From Rutstroemia sp. NJR-2017a BVV2 (taxonomy: Eukaryota; Ascomycota; Leotiomycetes; Helotiales; Rutstroemiaceae), in assembly GCA_002946415.1 (NCBI GenBank), contig NJPS01000031.1, positions 1,178,001 to 1,242,000 of the forward strand: a stretch of DNA of 64,000 nucleotides. The letters run 5' to 3'. Each line of letters starts with the position of its first letter. Within the stretch, counting starts at the first letter, position 1. Shown in pieces: positions 45,039-56,834 of the stretch. The notes under the pieces are model-generated. The model did not search any database. It was not told the DNA's origin and saw only the letters and a program-made list of their open reading frames with translations. Made by a program: the position numbers and the translations under genes.

Positions 45039-46550
45039 CTAACCGGTTGTCAAGAATATTTTGAAGCCACCCGGAACGTTCGTCTGAAAAAACCCTTCGG
45101 GGTCATACTTCTTGCTTATTTCCTGCAGTTTCGCTTTCATCTCATCTCCATACCCACTAATTGGGTCTTGGTAACCAGCGGAGTAGTTAACATACTTGTA
45201 GCGATTGAACAGCCCTGCATCACTGCTCAGCTTATCGACCTCTTCGATGAAAAGTTTCGCGGCTCCATTCATGGCTTCATCGTCCGATGCGTCTTCCCAA
45301 GAATATGTCAACACGCAGAGAACAAGGGAGCCTCCAGAAGTATCGAGGCCAGTGGAATTACCGCCACATGCTGCTGATTTGGTTGCAACTGAGCTATGGA
45401 TACGCCAGTATGTCAGAGTCCAGCGTATACCTTTGGTGTTCTCCACAGATGCAACAGCATTCTTGAAGAGACTGTATATATTCTGCAGATGTGCAGCAGA
45501 ATAGTAGAAGGACGTCGTAGCAAAGATCTGGCGAACACCATTGGCCTGCAACTTTTGGATATCCTTGGCTGTTTCGCTCAGGGTTGTTATCTTCATGGTA
45601 TTTCTATATTGAGGTGCGATGTCCATGAAAGCTCGGAAGACATCAGGTGCGCTGTCTTCCTTTGTGTACTCAAAGTTTGAAGCGATGGTAAATTTCGTTT
45701 GAGGTGAAAAGGTTATGCTCAACTTCAATGAACCATATGGATCCCAGTCATTCCCCATACTCTCAAGTGCCTTCCAGTGGTCGTCAAGAGTAGTGATGGG
45801 ATAGACAACAAGCCCAGCCCACTGCTTACCTTGCTGAAATGTTCTCATATCAAACCGAGTCACGATGCCGAAGTTGTTGCTACCTCCTTTAAGGGCAGTC
45901 CACAAGTCCGAATTTTCATTGGCATTGGCGTTGATGATTTCACCATTGGCAAGAACCACCTCAAAGTTTTCGACCATATCACAGCACATCCCGTATCTCG
46001 GTGAGAGAGAAGAGAACCCCCCTGTACACCATGTTAATGCTGAGTTCTAGGGCAATCCCCGCCGATAAAAGAGGAAGGGCTTCATTCAATGCTTACCTCC
46101 CAGAGTGAAGCCTCCAACGCCTACATCATACACATGGCCACCAAGCACAGATAGACCCAATGGATCTAGCTTCTCATACACATGACCCCAGATAGCACCA
46201 CCTCCAATGGAAGCAATGCTTCTTGTTTCATTTACTTCAACTGTGTTGATACTTCTTAGATCGATGGTGATGCCATCATTAACATTGGCGCTACCGGCAA
46301 AAGGACTGTGGCCCCCTCCTCGAACTGCTACCTTTGTACAGGCTTTAGTTCCTGTGTCGCAAGCGGCCAAGCTCTTCAAGATCCGGGAGACATCATGAGC
46401 CGAAGTAGGGAAGATGATAAAGGCCGGTCTCAGCTCTGTTTCTTGAACAGTGAAGTAGGATTTCAAGGAGGCTTCGTAGCCGTCGCTGTGCGGTTGTGCG
46501 ATCTTGCCTTCTAGTTCTTTTAATAGGAAGTCATAAGTCGAGGAAGTCAT
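45039..46550 (-). CDS. FAD-linked oxidoreductase, berberine-bridge-enzyme type (478 aa)
   Basis: Exons 46550-46097 and 46021-45039 join in phase (donor GTAAGC, acceptor TACAG) and rebuild the motif GGFTLGGGFSSLSPRYG. The FAD-binding domain carries VRGGGHSPFAGS with H81, the usual 8-alpha-histidyl FAD attachment residue. A Cys pair in RYGMCCDMVENFEVV (about residues 164-165) lies where berberine bridge enzymes form a second, cysteinyl bond to FAD, so bicovalent flavin is likely. GGSNNFGIVTRFDMRTFQQG and the C-terminal YDPEGFFQTNVPGGFK are the substrate-domain and BBE tail signatures. Such enzymes oxidise alcohols, sugars or alkaloid-like compounds and are frequent tailoring enzymes in fungal metabolite clusters. 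No signal peptide is seen, so it is probably intracellular. The substrate cannot be told. Confidence 0.93.
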
Positions 46551-48085
46551 AGTGCTGGGAGTGACTATACAATCTTTCAATGATACGATTGTGATAAAGG
46601 TGCAATAACTAGGTGTGAATCGTGGAAGTCGTTCCTAGGTTTCAAACTATTGTATAATACTATTGACAATTAGGTGAATTACAACAAGCTTTGAAAGACG
46701 AAAATTTCAAACTATATAATTACCTAATTTAGCTAAATCTATATACATCAGCCAGGCTAATGTTCACTCGGCCCAACAATACACCAACCCCAACATAGTA
46801 CCAACTTTCCCACCCCTGTACCAACAGCACAATATGTATAAGCAACCTGCTAAGCAGCTATTCTTTTCTGTAACATCCCGACGAGGCATATGCGCTCAAC
46901 TCTTATTTACGCAACGACTAAGATGAATTGTTTTATCGAGGTTTATTAGGAAGGTGGTGTAAAGAGGCTGAAAGCAAATACGACATAACTAATAAATATA
47001 GTAAATTTCCCATGCAGTCGGGCAACAAGCATAGGAAAAAAGCTGTGCGATGTCTTGAAAGATGGTATAGCTGAGCCTCACTGGCGCATCGAACGGGTGA
47101 GTGGCATGCATTCACTCTGCACAAAAAGGAAATACGCCGCACTCTAGATTGTATGCATGATAGTGACATAGGCAGGGTTGCAATTACAAGAATATGTCCA
47201 CCTATCGCGTCGCCCGGACCATGATGCTGTAGCATTGTGTACGCTTCTTCCATCTTTAAAGTCACCCTCTAGAATTGAATATAAACGAGGACGGTACGAC
47301 AGCCTCAAACGGCTTATGGAATGCTTGGTCATGTCATGAATCCAAGTTTCTCAAGAAAACCGGATATGGGACGAAATAGATAGGCTACCACCTCCCCGAC
47401 ATCTTCGTATATTGTAGCCAATGGTGCAGTTTCTTGAAAACGTCCTGCTCATGGTAATACAACGTATGTCAGATTAGCTACTCAAACAGCCGCAAAAACG
47501 ACGTCAGATATTGTGATCATTTGTTCTTACCTTTTACGCACACCCAGTTCAGAAAGATAACAAAGAATGGCTTGTCTACTGGATGAAAGGTGGCTCGGCC
47601 CCCAAGCATTACTCAGATTCAACCCGGCCTTGCTTGAGCAATGAGAATATTCACAATGGTTACCTCTGCGCCGTACGGCGACTTTTATTGACGTTTCAAG
47701 GCTTGGAAGTGTTGGTCAAGCGAGATTAAATGGGGCGTAGACTACGGAGGGGCAATACAAGGGCTAATTAAATGTACGGAATGGGGCTGAAATGAGGGCA
47801 TTCGTAGAATTAGCTAGATCCGTAGTTGTACGGAAGAGCTGGCCCAGCTGGGTATTTAACCACCCTGCTCTTCCCCCATCTTTTAGAGAATCAGACTTTA
47901 TCAACCAAGCATTAGATCCCCCTTTTGGAAGTGATCTTATGCCACGGCTGAGCAGTCAACCCACAGGAAGGGATGAGGCAGGCTACTTCCCTAAACATTT
48001 CTATCAACCAAGAAATACCATCCACTTAAATGGAGCTCTCCAGTAGTATTATTTCTTCCATCATTCAAATTACTTCAATCATATC
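46551..48085. other. Intergenic: FAD oxidase promoter to rhodopsin-domain pseudogene
   Basis: No supported gene is seen. An AT-rich stretch lies at 46640-46760. Open frames at 46933-47332 (minus) and 47792-48046 (plus) have no recognisable content. The latter lies just upstream of the pseudogene and is probably its leader. Confidence 0.4.
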
Positions 48086-49787
48086 ATGACTACAACGATA
48101 TTGAGTGTAGCAGCAAGCTCAGCTGAAGCAGCCGCCATTGCGGCAATCAAGGCTACTATGCTTTCGGAGCCGCCACCGCCAGGCAAGGTGGTGAATCTAA
48201 TAAATCCTCCTTCATAGGAAGTTCCTATCATTGTGGTCTCTGCTATATTTTTGTCTCTGACCGTCCTATTTGTGGGCTTGCGCTTGTACAACAATTTCCT
48301 AGTGTTACGCTCTCCGGGAGCAGAGGACTGTAGGTGGACCAACCGCCCTTTGCTTGTCTTGACTAATTGCTCTTAGCTTTTGTCTTATAGCAACCGTAAG
48401 TACCTGCAGTGCATTGTACCTAAGCTTCGATTTATCTTCGACCAGACTTCACCTGACGATGGGTAACAGAGTCTGTCGATAATCTACACGGCCTTCATCC
48501 TTGATTGTAAGACAGCTCATACAATCGATAATACGAACCAATGCCAAAGCAGCTCTAGTGGCCTGGGTATCCAGACATATGTGGGATGTCCCTGTTCGTT
48601 GGTTCAGTGAGACCTACTGGAAAGTATGTTCCCTAAACCTACTATCGTTTTATGTTCATAACTCACATCATCCGCAGAAACGATATGCTCAGAATAACGT
48701 TTTCGCCTTCGCATTTATGTTCTCAAGAATTCCCATTCTATTGCTCTATTTACGGATTTTTGGGACCAATCGAAAGTTTCGTTATGCAGTATATCTTGGT
48801 TTCGTAGCAGACTTCGCAATCTATATGGTTAATATCCCACTCCTAGCATACTTTTGTGCTCCTTCGCCTAGTGGATCTTGGTCTACCACTGCGACGTTCG
48901 CTCGATGTGCTCGCATTGAACCATTGGCTATTGTTCAAGGTGCTTGTAACATATTACTTGATATATATATCCTATTCTTGCCAATCCGACCTGTCATCAA
49001 CCTCCAAATGCCAAGCAGGACCAAGCTTGGTATTATGGCCATTTTCACGACCAGTATTTTGTAAGTAGCTATCATCTTGAGGTATCCTAAGTCGCATGGT
49101 ACTTTTAGACTGACCTCAGGCAGCGCGATTGTTGGAAGTTGTGTCAGTCTATACTATCGTTATGAGCTGACATACGGTCCGGACGTCAATTGGAACGAAG
49201 GTGCATTTGTCACATCAGTGTAAGCTTTGATCCCACCATCATCTCCTTTTCCTCGGTTAGTACCGGTGCTAATTCTCAGAATCAGAGTTGTGAGAATAAG
49301 GTAAAAGTGCATTGTATTGTACCGAGCTAATCTGGGTCATATGGACCATTATGTAGGCCAGGAAAAGGACCATTTATCGGTCCTTTTAATAGGCGCAGCA
49401 AAACGAATGAAATTACACATTGATAACGAAATGATGCCATTCAGAATATCGGATGCATCGTCCAATGTGTGAACCCAAAAGTGACGCCACTCCTGAGGAG
49501 TGTCAATTATGGCTTATATGAGTGGATTCTGCTTCACACAATGCTTCACAAGAGTTGTAGAAATCAATGTCGTTATAATTTGTTCGTCAATGCCTGCATG
49601 TTATTTGCTTTTCAAGCACTCTTTCGGTGGGCTAGGCTTGATCAGCTCCTTGCGGTCTTTGTTAGGTCAAGGGGGAACATCAACACGCTTACTAGGCTCT
49701 TATAACTCAAACGATTCGAAGTCCAAATTCAAGGTTTTCGGCTACTGGCGCAATAGAAGCAGCTTACTATCCGATTCCCGAGAGTAA
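48086..49787 (+). pseudogene. Fungal rhodopsin-domain (PTH11-like/SAT4-type) membrane protein, pseudogene
   Basis: The family pattern is plain. A start MTTTILSVAASSAEAA is followed by GKVVNLINPPS, an in-frame TAG at 48215-48217, and in the same frame EVPIIVVSAIFLSLTVLFVGLRLYNNFLV. Further exons give SIIYTAFILD, VPVRWFSETYWK, KRYAQNNVFAFAFMFSRIPILLLYLRIFG and a long block with three helices ending IMAIFTTSIL (to about 49062). Then come SAIVGSCVSLYYRYELTYGP and, after an interruption, VVEINVVIICSSMPACYLLFKHSFGG. The interruption is a foreign stretch of about 265 bp (see separate entry). The stop codon, the insertion and poor splice continuity near 48320-48470 make a functional protein unlikely. 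An intact relative lies at 56835-58100. Confidence 0.82.
49284..49562. repeat. Insertion of about 265 bp inside the rhodopsin-domain pseudogene, flanked by imperfect direct repeats
   Basis: AGAGTTGTGAGAA at 49284-49296 recurs as AGAGTTGTAGAA at 49551-49562. Removing everything between them restores the family's reading frame across FVTS and VVEINVVIICSSMP. The inserted piece contains a perfect 9-bp hairpin with a 7-nt loop (AAAAGGACC / GGTCCTTTT, 49363-49387). A TGCATTGT-like motif near both ends might be terminal repeats of a small non-autonomous element. Confidence 0.6.
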
Positions 49788-50832
49788 TTACCAGGCCACG
49801 AGTTTGAACACCTTAGTAATGAGCACAGCAAAGGCTACGAGAGGAGATCTGGTTAATAGCATCGCGGACCCTGTCGATCATGAGAAAGCACTCAAGAGTG
49901 ATGTCAATATCAAGGTTGAGAGAGGTGTAAATGTTGAAATAGTGTGAACATTCTGAATTTCCGAGACTTTGAAAGGATTTCAACTATCGCATTTGCACAC
50001 TGTGACTGAAAGTGTAGTTTAGTGTATTATAAGGCCCTGTTAGGCCATTACTGTATCAAAATTGAATTGAACTTAATAGTAATGATAGTGTGCATCTTGT
50101 TGATAAAGCCTGTAGGATTTCGGCTTTTAGGTGCATATCGGCCTTCGGCGCTAAAACAGGGCCCGTAGGCGTTAAGAGTTACCCTAAGTTGCCTACCTAT
50201 ATAAAGAGTCCTTCCTACCGTAGATAGGCCCGTAGAACAGTTGAATCAAGCACAAGTTACCCTTACTTTTAAATCCATTTGAGCCTACAGGCACTACATT
50301 ATCAGTACCATCCCGATCAACCTCCAAGACCTCTGTACGTGCCTGTACAAGACTTATGATAGCAGACGAAGCAGTGACTTCCTAGCAACAGTTTCTGGTA
50401 AACAGAGTACATGGTGCACCAATGTCCGACTATAGGATGATAGAGAGTCCTAGCAATTGATGATTACTTCTAATCCTATATACAGAATACGAATTTCGGA
50501 TTTCGGATTTTAAATCGGACTTCAAGTAAGAACTGTTGGAACCACTATGGTGGGGTAGGTGAGGTATACCCCCACTACACCTTATACCGAACAATGTAGT
50601 GATCGATTAGGTTTATAAAGCCTGTGACAATAGGCCCGAAGATGCCTATAAGTATAGCTAGTCCTTCCCACTGTACTTCGCAGATAGCTCAGTAGTCCTA
50701 GAATCAAGCCTGTAACTAAATCATTGCCGCCTATTTGACCCCTGTAACTTCAAGAAGAACAACCAGAAATATTATACTGAAATCGGAATTTTGGATTCGG
50801 AATAGCGACGGTAGTAATAGACCATAGAGATA
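49788..50832. repeat. Degenerate repeat region
   Basis: Two related stretches are visible. GATAAAGCCTGTAGGATTT... near 50100-50290 and TATAAAGCCTGTGACAATAGGCC... near 50613-50800 share blocks such as AAAGCCTGT, AGTCCTTCC and AATCAAGC. This suggests an old duplicated or retrotransposed sequence. No coding frame survives. The family is not recognised. Confidence 0.4.
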
Positions 50833-50863
50833 GCCCAATTCTCCTTGATCTATGGTCGTATGT
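50833..50863 (-). pseudogene. 5S rRNA pseudogene head (31 nt)
   Basis: The minus strand from 50863 matches nt 1-31 of the 5S gene at 43261 with one mismatch (nt 25), then departs completely. A TATA-like AT-rich block (TTAATATTTT) lies at about -23 to -29, as in the full gene. The conserved 3' half with the internal promoter is missing. Confidence 0.8.
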
Positions 50864-51290
50864 GACGGAGTTCAGTTAAAGGAAAATATTAAGAGTCCGT
50901 AAGAGAAACGCGTGGATTGGTGAGGACGCACAATTGAGGTGAAATGCGACCGCTGAAATTGTGGCAATACTGACAACTGGGCTTCGAGCAGTAAAGTCGC
51001 ATATATAGTACTTCGTATTACTATTGGTTATAAGGCTTCCAGCCCCCACAGACACAAGTAAATCGGTCACAATGGGGGGCGACGACTTACATCTACGCCG
51101 CATGGCTGAAGCATCAGCGTGACACCAGGCTAAATCTAGGAGGCATTTACGGGGGCTGTTTTTCACCCACGGCTTCATCCAAATGGAGAAGCATTCCCTC
51201 TCTTTTAAATATGAATTTCTTCATCAATTGCAAGATCACTGTATCATTTCTCGCACAATTCTGAAATCATTCGACCACAACATTTCCATC

Positions 51291-53499
51291 ATGCCAGTCC
51301 AAGGTTCTCATGAAAGTAGCACGCTTCTCGCTGACGTGCCACCATCGACAACGTCTCAACCTCTCCCGGATGATGATTCCGGAAGTATTGAAACACAAAG
51401 GTATGATAGCACAAACGGATCGAATGAGAGTAGAAACTCAGATCTCGAGACTCGAAGCAATGGTGGCGCAAACGATATGATTGAAGATGGAGCCTCAGAT
51501 CAGGCACCGCGGCCAGGGAGCGGGAAGGCTGCGACAGAGTCCAAATTACTGCAGCAGTATGCAAAAAGTCGGCTTTGCACCACTTTCCGGATCTGGTCGA
51601 CCGAATTGCTAAGCCTCCTGGTCGCCGCTTTGTCCCTGGTAGCCTTGGTCTTGATTCTTTCGCTTCATCAAGGTCAACCGCGACCTCAGTGGCCATACAA
51701 AATCACTGTTAACGCCCTGATATCTGTTTTCATAGCTCTATTCAAAGCAGCTTTATTATTTGCTGTAGCTGAAGGTAAGAATGGGACAATTTGTGCTGAG
51801 ATTTTGGAAGATTTTTTTATCTGATTAATGGAACGGCAGGAACCAGTCAGCTCAAATGGCTTCTGTTCAAGAAACCCCACGCGCTGGCTGATATGGAGCG
51901 GATAGATCGAGTAAGCAGAGGCGCTTGGGGGTCAGCTCGTATGGTGTTCTCATGGCCATTACATCTGAACAGCATCTTGTACGTCCCACTTGTCCTCTCT
52001 TCTATCCCCAGCAAGGTCGACTAAACCTTCGGTTGGGCTCCGGCTAACGGTAACTTTCCAGATGGATAGTGAACTTCGGAGCTTTCTTGACTATTCTAGG
52101 TTTGCTTGTAGATCCTGTCTCGCAGCAGATCATTCAAGACTATACCTGCTTGCGGAATGTTTCCAATGCTATCAATTCAACAGACGCCAGGGCTCCGAGG
52201 ACGCAGACGTTCGACACTAGGCAAAGGCTCGGTCCGCTGGATTACAGTTTAGTGGGCTTTGAACAGGTTGCGGCGTATAATGGACTCATGGGTTCACCAA
52301 CAAGCAGTTCAGAAAGTATAAAAGCGTCCTGCTCAACAGGCAACTGCACATTTCCAGCCTTTCAATCTCTTGCCATGTGTCGGTCCTGTTCCGACATCTC
52401 TAGTACCATTTCCAGCAATAATGAGTCTGGTTTCTGGAATATGTCACTTGCATCAGGCGCAACAATCGGTGCAGGGACATTAATGATGACGGCCGAGAAT
52501 AAGCTAGTCAACGCAACTGTCTTCACGTTTGATGGCTTATTGACGAGAATAGCAGGCTGGAACCCAGCATCCTCCGCGGCATATCGCTGTTCCCTTTTCC
52601 CCTGTATCAAGAGCTATGAAGCCAGTGTTACGAACGGGGTGTACTCCGAACGTGAAGTCGGAGTAGACATAAACCTAACCTACGTCGACTTGCCCAAGAA
52701 TGGATTCGCCCTCGCGACGAACCTCACCCTATCAAATACCGGCTCCTTTATCTCCTGCAACGCCACACCGTATAAAACTTCTGACAATACCATTCAAATA
52801 AGAACAGATACCATGACTCCGTACGATGATCCATTTGCCCGCGAGTACGGCAGACTAAATGCATCTACTAGTCCGGCCATGTGGTACCCAACGAGATGTT
52901 TCTGGAGACTTGGCGCGGGTTTTACCATGGCCATGCATAGTTTCCTCTTTGCACAAATCAGCGATAGTTGGGTTGAGATTCTGCACGACTATAACAGCCT
53001 ATCGGCAAATGAAACCGGGGGCGACCCTTGGACTACTCAGCTATTCAAGGAAGGCCAAGCAACGCAACAGAGCTTTGAGTCCTTCATGGACGGCCTAGCC
53101 TGGTCGATCACAGGAGCCATGAGACAGAAGTCTTTGGACAGTTCAGATTTGACTTTCGTCCACGGACAGGCGCAGCGGGAAGCAATCTGCATAAGGGTGC
53201 GGTGGGCATGGATAAGCCTTGCAGCGGTGGTTCTAGGCCTCGCCGTTCTCTTCCTTTGCACAGTTATCGTAACGGCGCATCGGAGCATGGACTATTGGTG
53301 GCAGGGCGATTGGAAGAGCTCCTCTCTGGCACTGATGTGGCATGGTTTGGATGATTCCGCTGTCGTGCGACAGCGGCACGAGCTGGAAAAAAGTGGTGAA
53401 GGCTTACTTGTTCAGCAAAAGGATTTGTATCAGTCTGCGAAACGAATCAGAGTCAAACTTATAAGGGGTGACAACGGATGGCGATTCTCTGAACAGTAA
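51291..53499 (+). CDS. DUF3176 family multi-pass membrane protein (686 aa)
   Basis: Exons 51291-51774, 51840-51978 and 52062-53499 join in frame (GTAAGA and GTACGT donors, CAG acceptors). After a Ser/Asp-rich cytosolic N-terminus come two helices (ELLSLLVAALSLVALVLILSL; ITVNALISVFIALFKAALLFAVAE). Then comes the DUF3176 signature region GTSQLKWLLF and DMERIDRVSRGAWGSARMVF, followed by a third helix (VNFGAFLTILGLLVDPVSQQ). A large region with many NxS/T sites and paired cysteines (CSTGNCTFPAFQSLAMCRSC, YRCSLFPCI) is probably extracellular. A last helix (WISLAAVVLGLAVLFLCTVIV) precedes a cytosolic tail with the family's SSLALMWHGLD. The family is fungal and its role is unknown. An in-frame ATG at 51183 would add 36 residues. 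Confidence 0.9.
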
Positions 53500-53870
53500 T
53501 ATTAGTGCTGAGATGATTTTAATTATAGGAATCTTCAAGTTGGGGGGTGACATCATCAATTATATTTCTTGAGTAGATGTAAGATGTCTCAGCATCTTTC
53601 CCGTTACCAATGCCGGTTTGCTTCACTTCATTGTGAACATGCGACTACATCCCAGGTGAATGCACGTGTTCGGAACCGTCTCAATCATATCCCTATTGTG
53701 CCAAGATATATAGGATGAAACTGGATCTGGAATATATCTTAATTAGTTGGCAAAAAGATCAATCAAAAAACCGTTTCAAGAGAAACCGGATAAGTACCTA
53801 CATAATACGGAAGTTGGAACTCTGGATTCGGGACGGCGACAGCTGCTATAGTCTATAGATCATACTGATA
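53500..53870. other. Intergenic, 3' flank of the DUF3176 gene
   Basis: No gene is seen. The right end (about 53800-53870) is the non-5S body shared with the 50.8 kb locus. Confidence 0.4.
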
Positions 53871-53901
53871 GCCCAATTCTCCTTGATCTATGGTCGTATG
53901 T
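53871..53901 (-). pseudogene. 5S rRNA pseudogene head (31 nt), second copy
   Basis: It is identical to the copy at 50833-50863, and both share a further sequence beyond the 5S part. A TATA-like block (TAAATAAG) lies at about -23 to -30. The rest of 5S is absent. Confidence 0.8.
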
Positions 53902-56834
53902 GATCGTTCCGCTCTTGTCGGAGCTTATTTACAAGATTTTGGTAAAGGTTTCTTACCCCCTCCTAGTGGGTGGTAGCTCTGGCTTGCTGGCTGATTAAGG
54001 AATTTGAACTAAATTGCGGCTGGGACTGACACTTGATTTTAGCATGGGCAGTGGGTACTGCTGTCCTCGAAGCTATGAGAGTATTGGAAAAGAAGAAGGG
54101 TTGTTTCAGTAAATTTGGGGTGGAAATGGTATTGTAAGCTTGTTGGTCTCTTTTGGGATTACTAGAATTGTTGGGGTAGTCAGGAGATGGAAAATGGAAT
54201 CTGGAGGAGCGAAACCAGAAGAGTGAAAGGGAGCGGAGGGAGCGGAAGAGGCACAGCGACGCGGATGGAGGGAGAAGAGGGAATAAGCAAGGGAACAAGA
54301 GTTGTAGAAAGTCAGAGGCCGGAATAGGAATCGGGAGGATAAGGATAAAGGAGTTGGCGGAGCACGAGAGGACCGAAGAGATTATATGGGCGCATACCAA
54401 CAACGAAGGTGAGGAGAGCGACAAATTTGAGAGCATAAGAGAATGGCCGGTGCAGAAGGACGTCGGCAGGTAATCCAGATGGGGAGGCAAAGTGGTGTGT
54501 AGGCGAAGACTCTGGAGAAAAGGAAAGTGGCAGAAGACTACTGCAAAGTGGAGGACACGCGGAGAAGATACCACAAACGTGTTCGCTATGGTGACCCCTC
54601 GAGTGTACATATATAAACGGTCTTTGCCCCTATGTTAGCATTCGCAGTTACGTGGTCGTCGTCAAGCGGGTGTTCGACTTCACGCGATCGCTTTCGATCC
54701 ATGGATGGCGAAGCAGTCAGCCTGCCCCACAGACGTTGGCTTGAGTTCGCTGAAAGAGAATAGCAGAACGAAGTCGCATACTTCTTTGCACAAAGTCTTG
54801 TTTTCCCGCAGAGGATGTTGGTGCTCGGGGTTTTCGCTGTACTCCGGGTTCAGACCTACGCTTCGACGAACATGTCACCGCGCGTTTGCTTCGCTGACAC
54901 CTTGAGGATGATTCCCTAACCTTACTGACAAGTCAATGGCGGGCATTTGGTTGTGGAATCAGCGGAAGGCACGCCTTTGTGTAAAGACCGTTGCTGCTGT
55001 CCTTTTGGGCACTATCTTTTCACGATAATTGGCCATGTCGACTGGTAGTTGCGGGCGAAGAAAGTGGGGGTTGGAGAATACGATGAAATGCGATGGCTAA
55101 TACCTGTTGGGCATAGCGTGAGAGGGTGCTTGGCAATAATGGCCTATCACGTGATTATTTAGCTCTAACTTCAAATATGAGATTGCAGGGATAAAACTCG
55201 AGTAGAGAACAACCGAACAAAGTAGCAGCGGCGATTGAGTTGAGTTTCTTCAAATCGTCCATCGTAGCAATTGCTAAATCGACTACGATATGATTTCAAT
55301 CCCGCTCAGTGAAGGGTATTTACAGACTTTGATACCTTCTGTCCAGCCACAGTATTAGCCACTGCTATGATAGTACTGAATATCGCGATTGATGCTCAGG
55401 ATTGGCATTCACGATGGTGTGGTAGCTCGGTTGCAATATCGCGCAAAATGAGAAATCTGGTAGGCTTCGGGGATGTTTAAAGTGTAGCATTTGACAGGCC
55501 ACAAGTGGACTGACTGATTACACGACATGACGGACTGGAAAGGAGAGATACGCAGAGAGGGGCAGTATGGAGCAGCCTGGCAGGAAATGATTCTAGGTCT
55601 TGCTGATTGGACAACGGCGCAATCATTCTGTGTGAGCTGAAATAGTTTTCAGATTCATATTTGGAGAGAATAAATATTGGGATCTTGATATAGGAAGGGA
55701 TATCGCAAGTCGCGACACGAGCTCTATTTGAAACGCTAAGTTGCTGTTTTGCTGGGGACCCCGCGATTATATTGTAAATGCTTGCTAATTTCTTACCACA
55801 CTCGCTCATTTGACATGGGTACGCTGTACATCAGCCAAAGATTTAGTGGCCGGCTCCTACTCAGTGGCCCGATTGGATTCAGACTGCATACAATGCATTG
55901 AGAATTGTTTGGGGTAGAGATGGCGTCGTGATAGCTAATCGGTCGGTATATCTCTCACACTGTGTGCTATACACGACCCGGCGAATAGGATGACACTTCT
56001 CGAATAACGTACATGTTGGATCATTACCCTTCTGCCACAGTAATGCGGCAGGGGCAGGGGCAGGCGGATGCCAAGCGGCTCTTCCCATGATTGATTCCTT
56101 TCGCGACAGGAATATTAGACCATGCGCAGACGAGAGTGTGTGGACTTACCAAACCACAGCCAGCTGCAAGATGTGCACAATGGGTGGCATGGGGCTGTCT
56201 TACTCAAATGCAGCGTTTCCGATGGGCTTTTAGTCCGTCCTTACGTATTTTTCTGTGGCGTTTTCCCGTTTCCCGCAGTGTATTTCGCAGTCCTTGATCA
56301 TGTCTTGCTGCCGAGTCTTCCTCTCTGCAAGTACGGAGCTTGACTCTCCAGGGCAGAAAAACAAGCCGATCTGGGACAATATGTTGGAACTGATTACTGT
56401 TGTCAAACGGATATCCTAAAGGCTCTAAGATATTTTTATATTTTCATTGTCCAAATATCTTTTTGGTAGTATTGTTAGCCCATTATTCCTACACCAGAGA
56501 GCTTGAGTGTGCCTTTAGTATCGACTAGTAGAGCGACGAATAGTCATAAAAGGGATCATCATAAGAGGAGTATACGCGAAATATGAATCGTAACATATAG
56601 CTTTACATGAGAAAAGATCTTAGAAGACGAGTGCAGTGTGGATATCAGGTCCATTGCCTATATAAGGGTTTAATCATACAACTTCCAGTGAAAGAATTTC
56701 CGAATTAAGTCGTTCATTGTAGTTCAAAGAGAAAAGAATGTACATCTTGGAGCCATCGAACTCGCAATCATAGCCACTGGCTATACCGATGTCCTCCACA
56801 CTCTCTGCGCCATCGTGGTTTCCTTCACACTGGC
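53902..56834. other. Intergenic, purine-rich on the plus strand
   Basis: From 54060 to 54560 the plus strand is strongly G/A-rich, which creates a 215-codon minus-strand frame full of Ser, Leu and Pro that I do not accept as a gene. The remainder (54600-56830) has only short frames with no domain, signal peptide or splice support. Confidence 0.45.

Noticed and set aside
50533..50765. Possible solo LTR starting TGTTGGAACC
   Set aside because: The 5' end looks LTR-like, but I could not find a matching CCAACA end or a convincing target duplication.
53963..54610. 215-codon minus-strand frame
   Set aside because: It is explained by the purine-rich plus strand, which gives Ser/Leu/Pro-rich low complexity without a domain.
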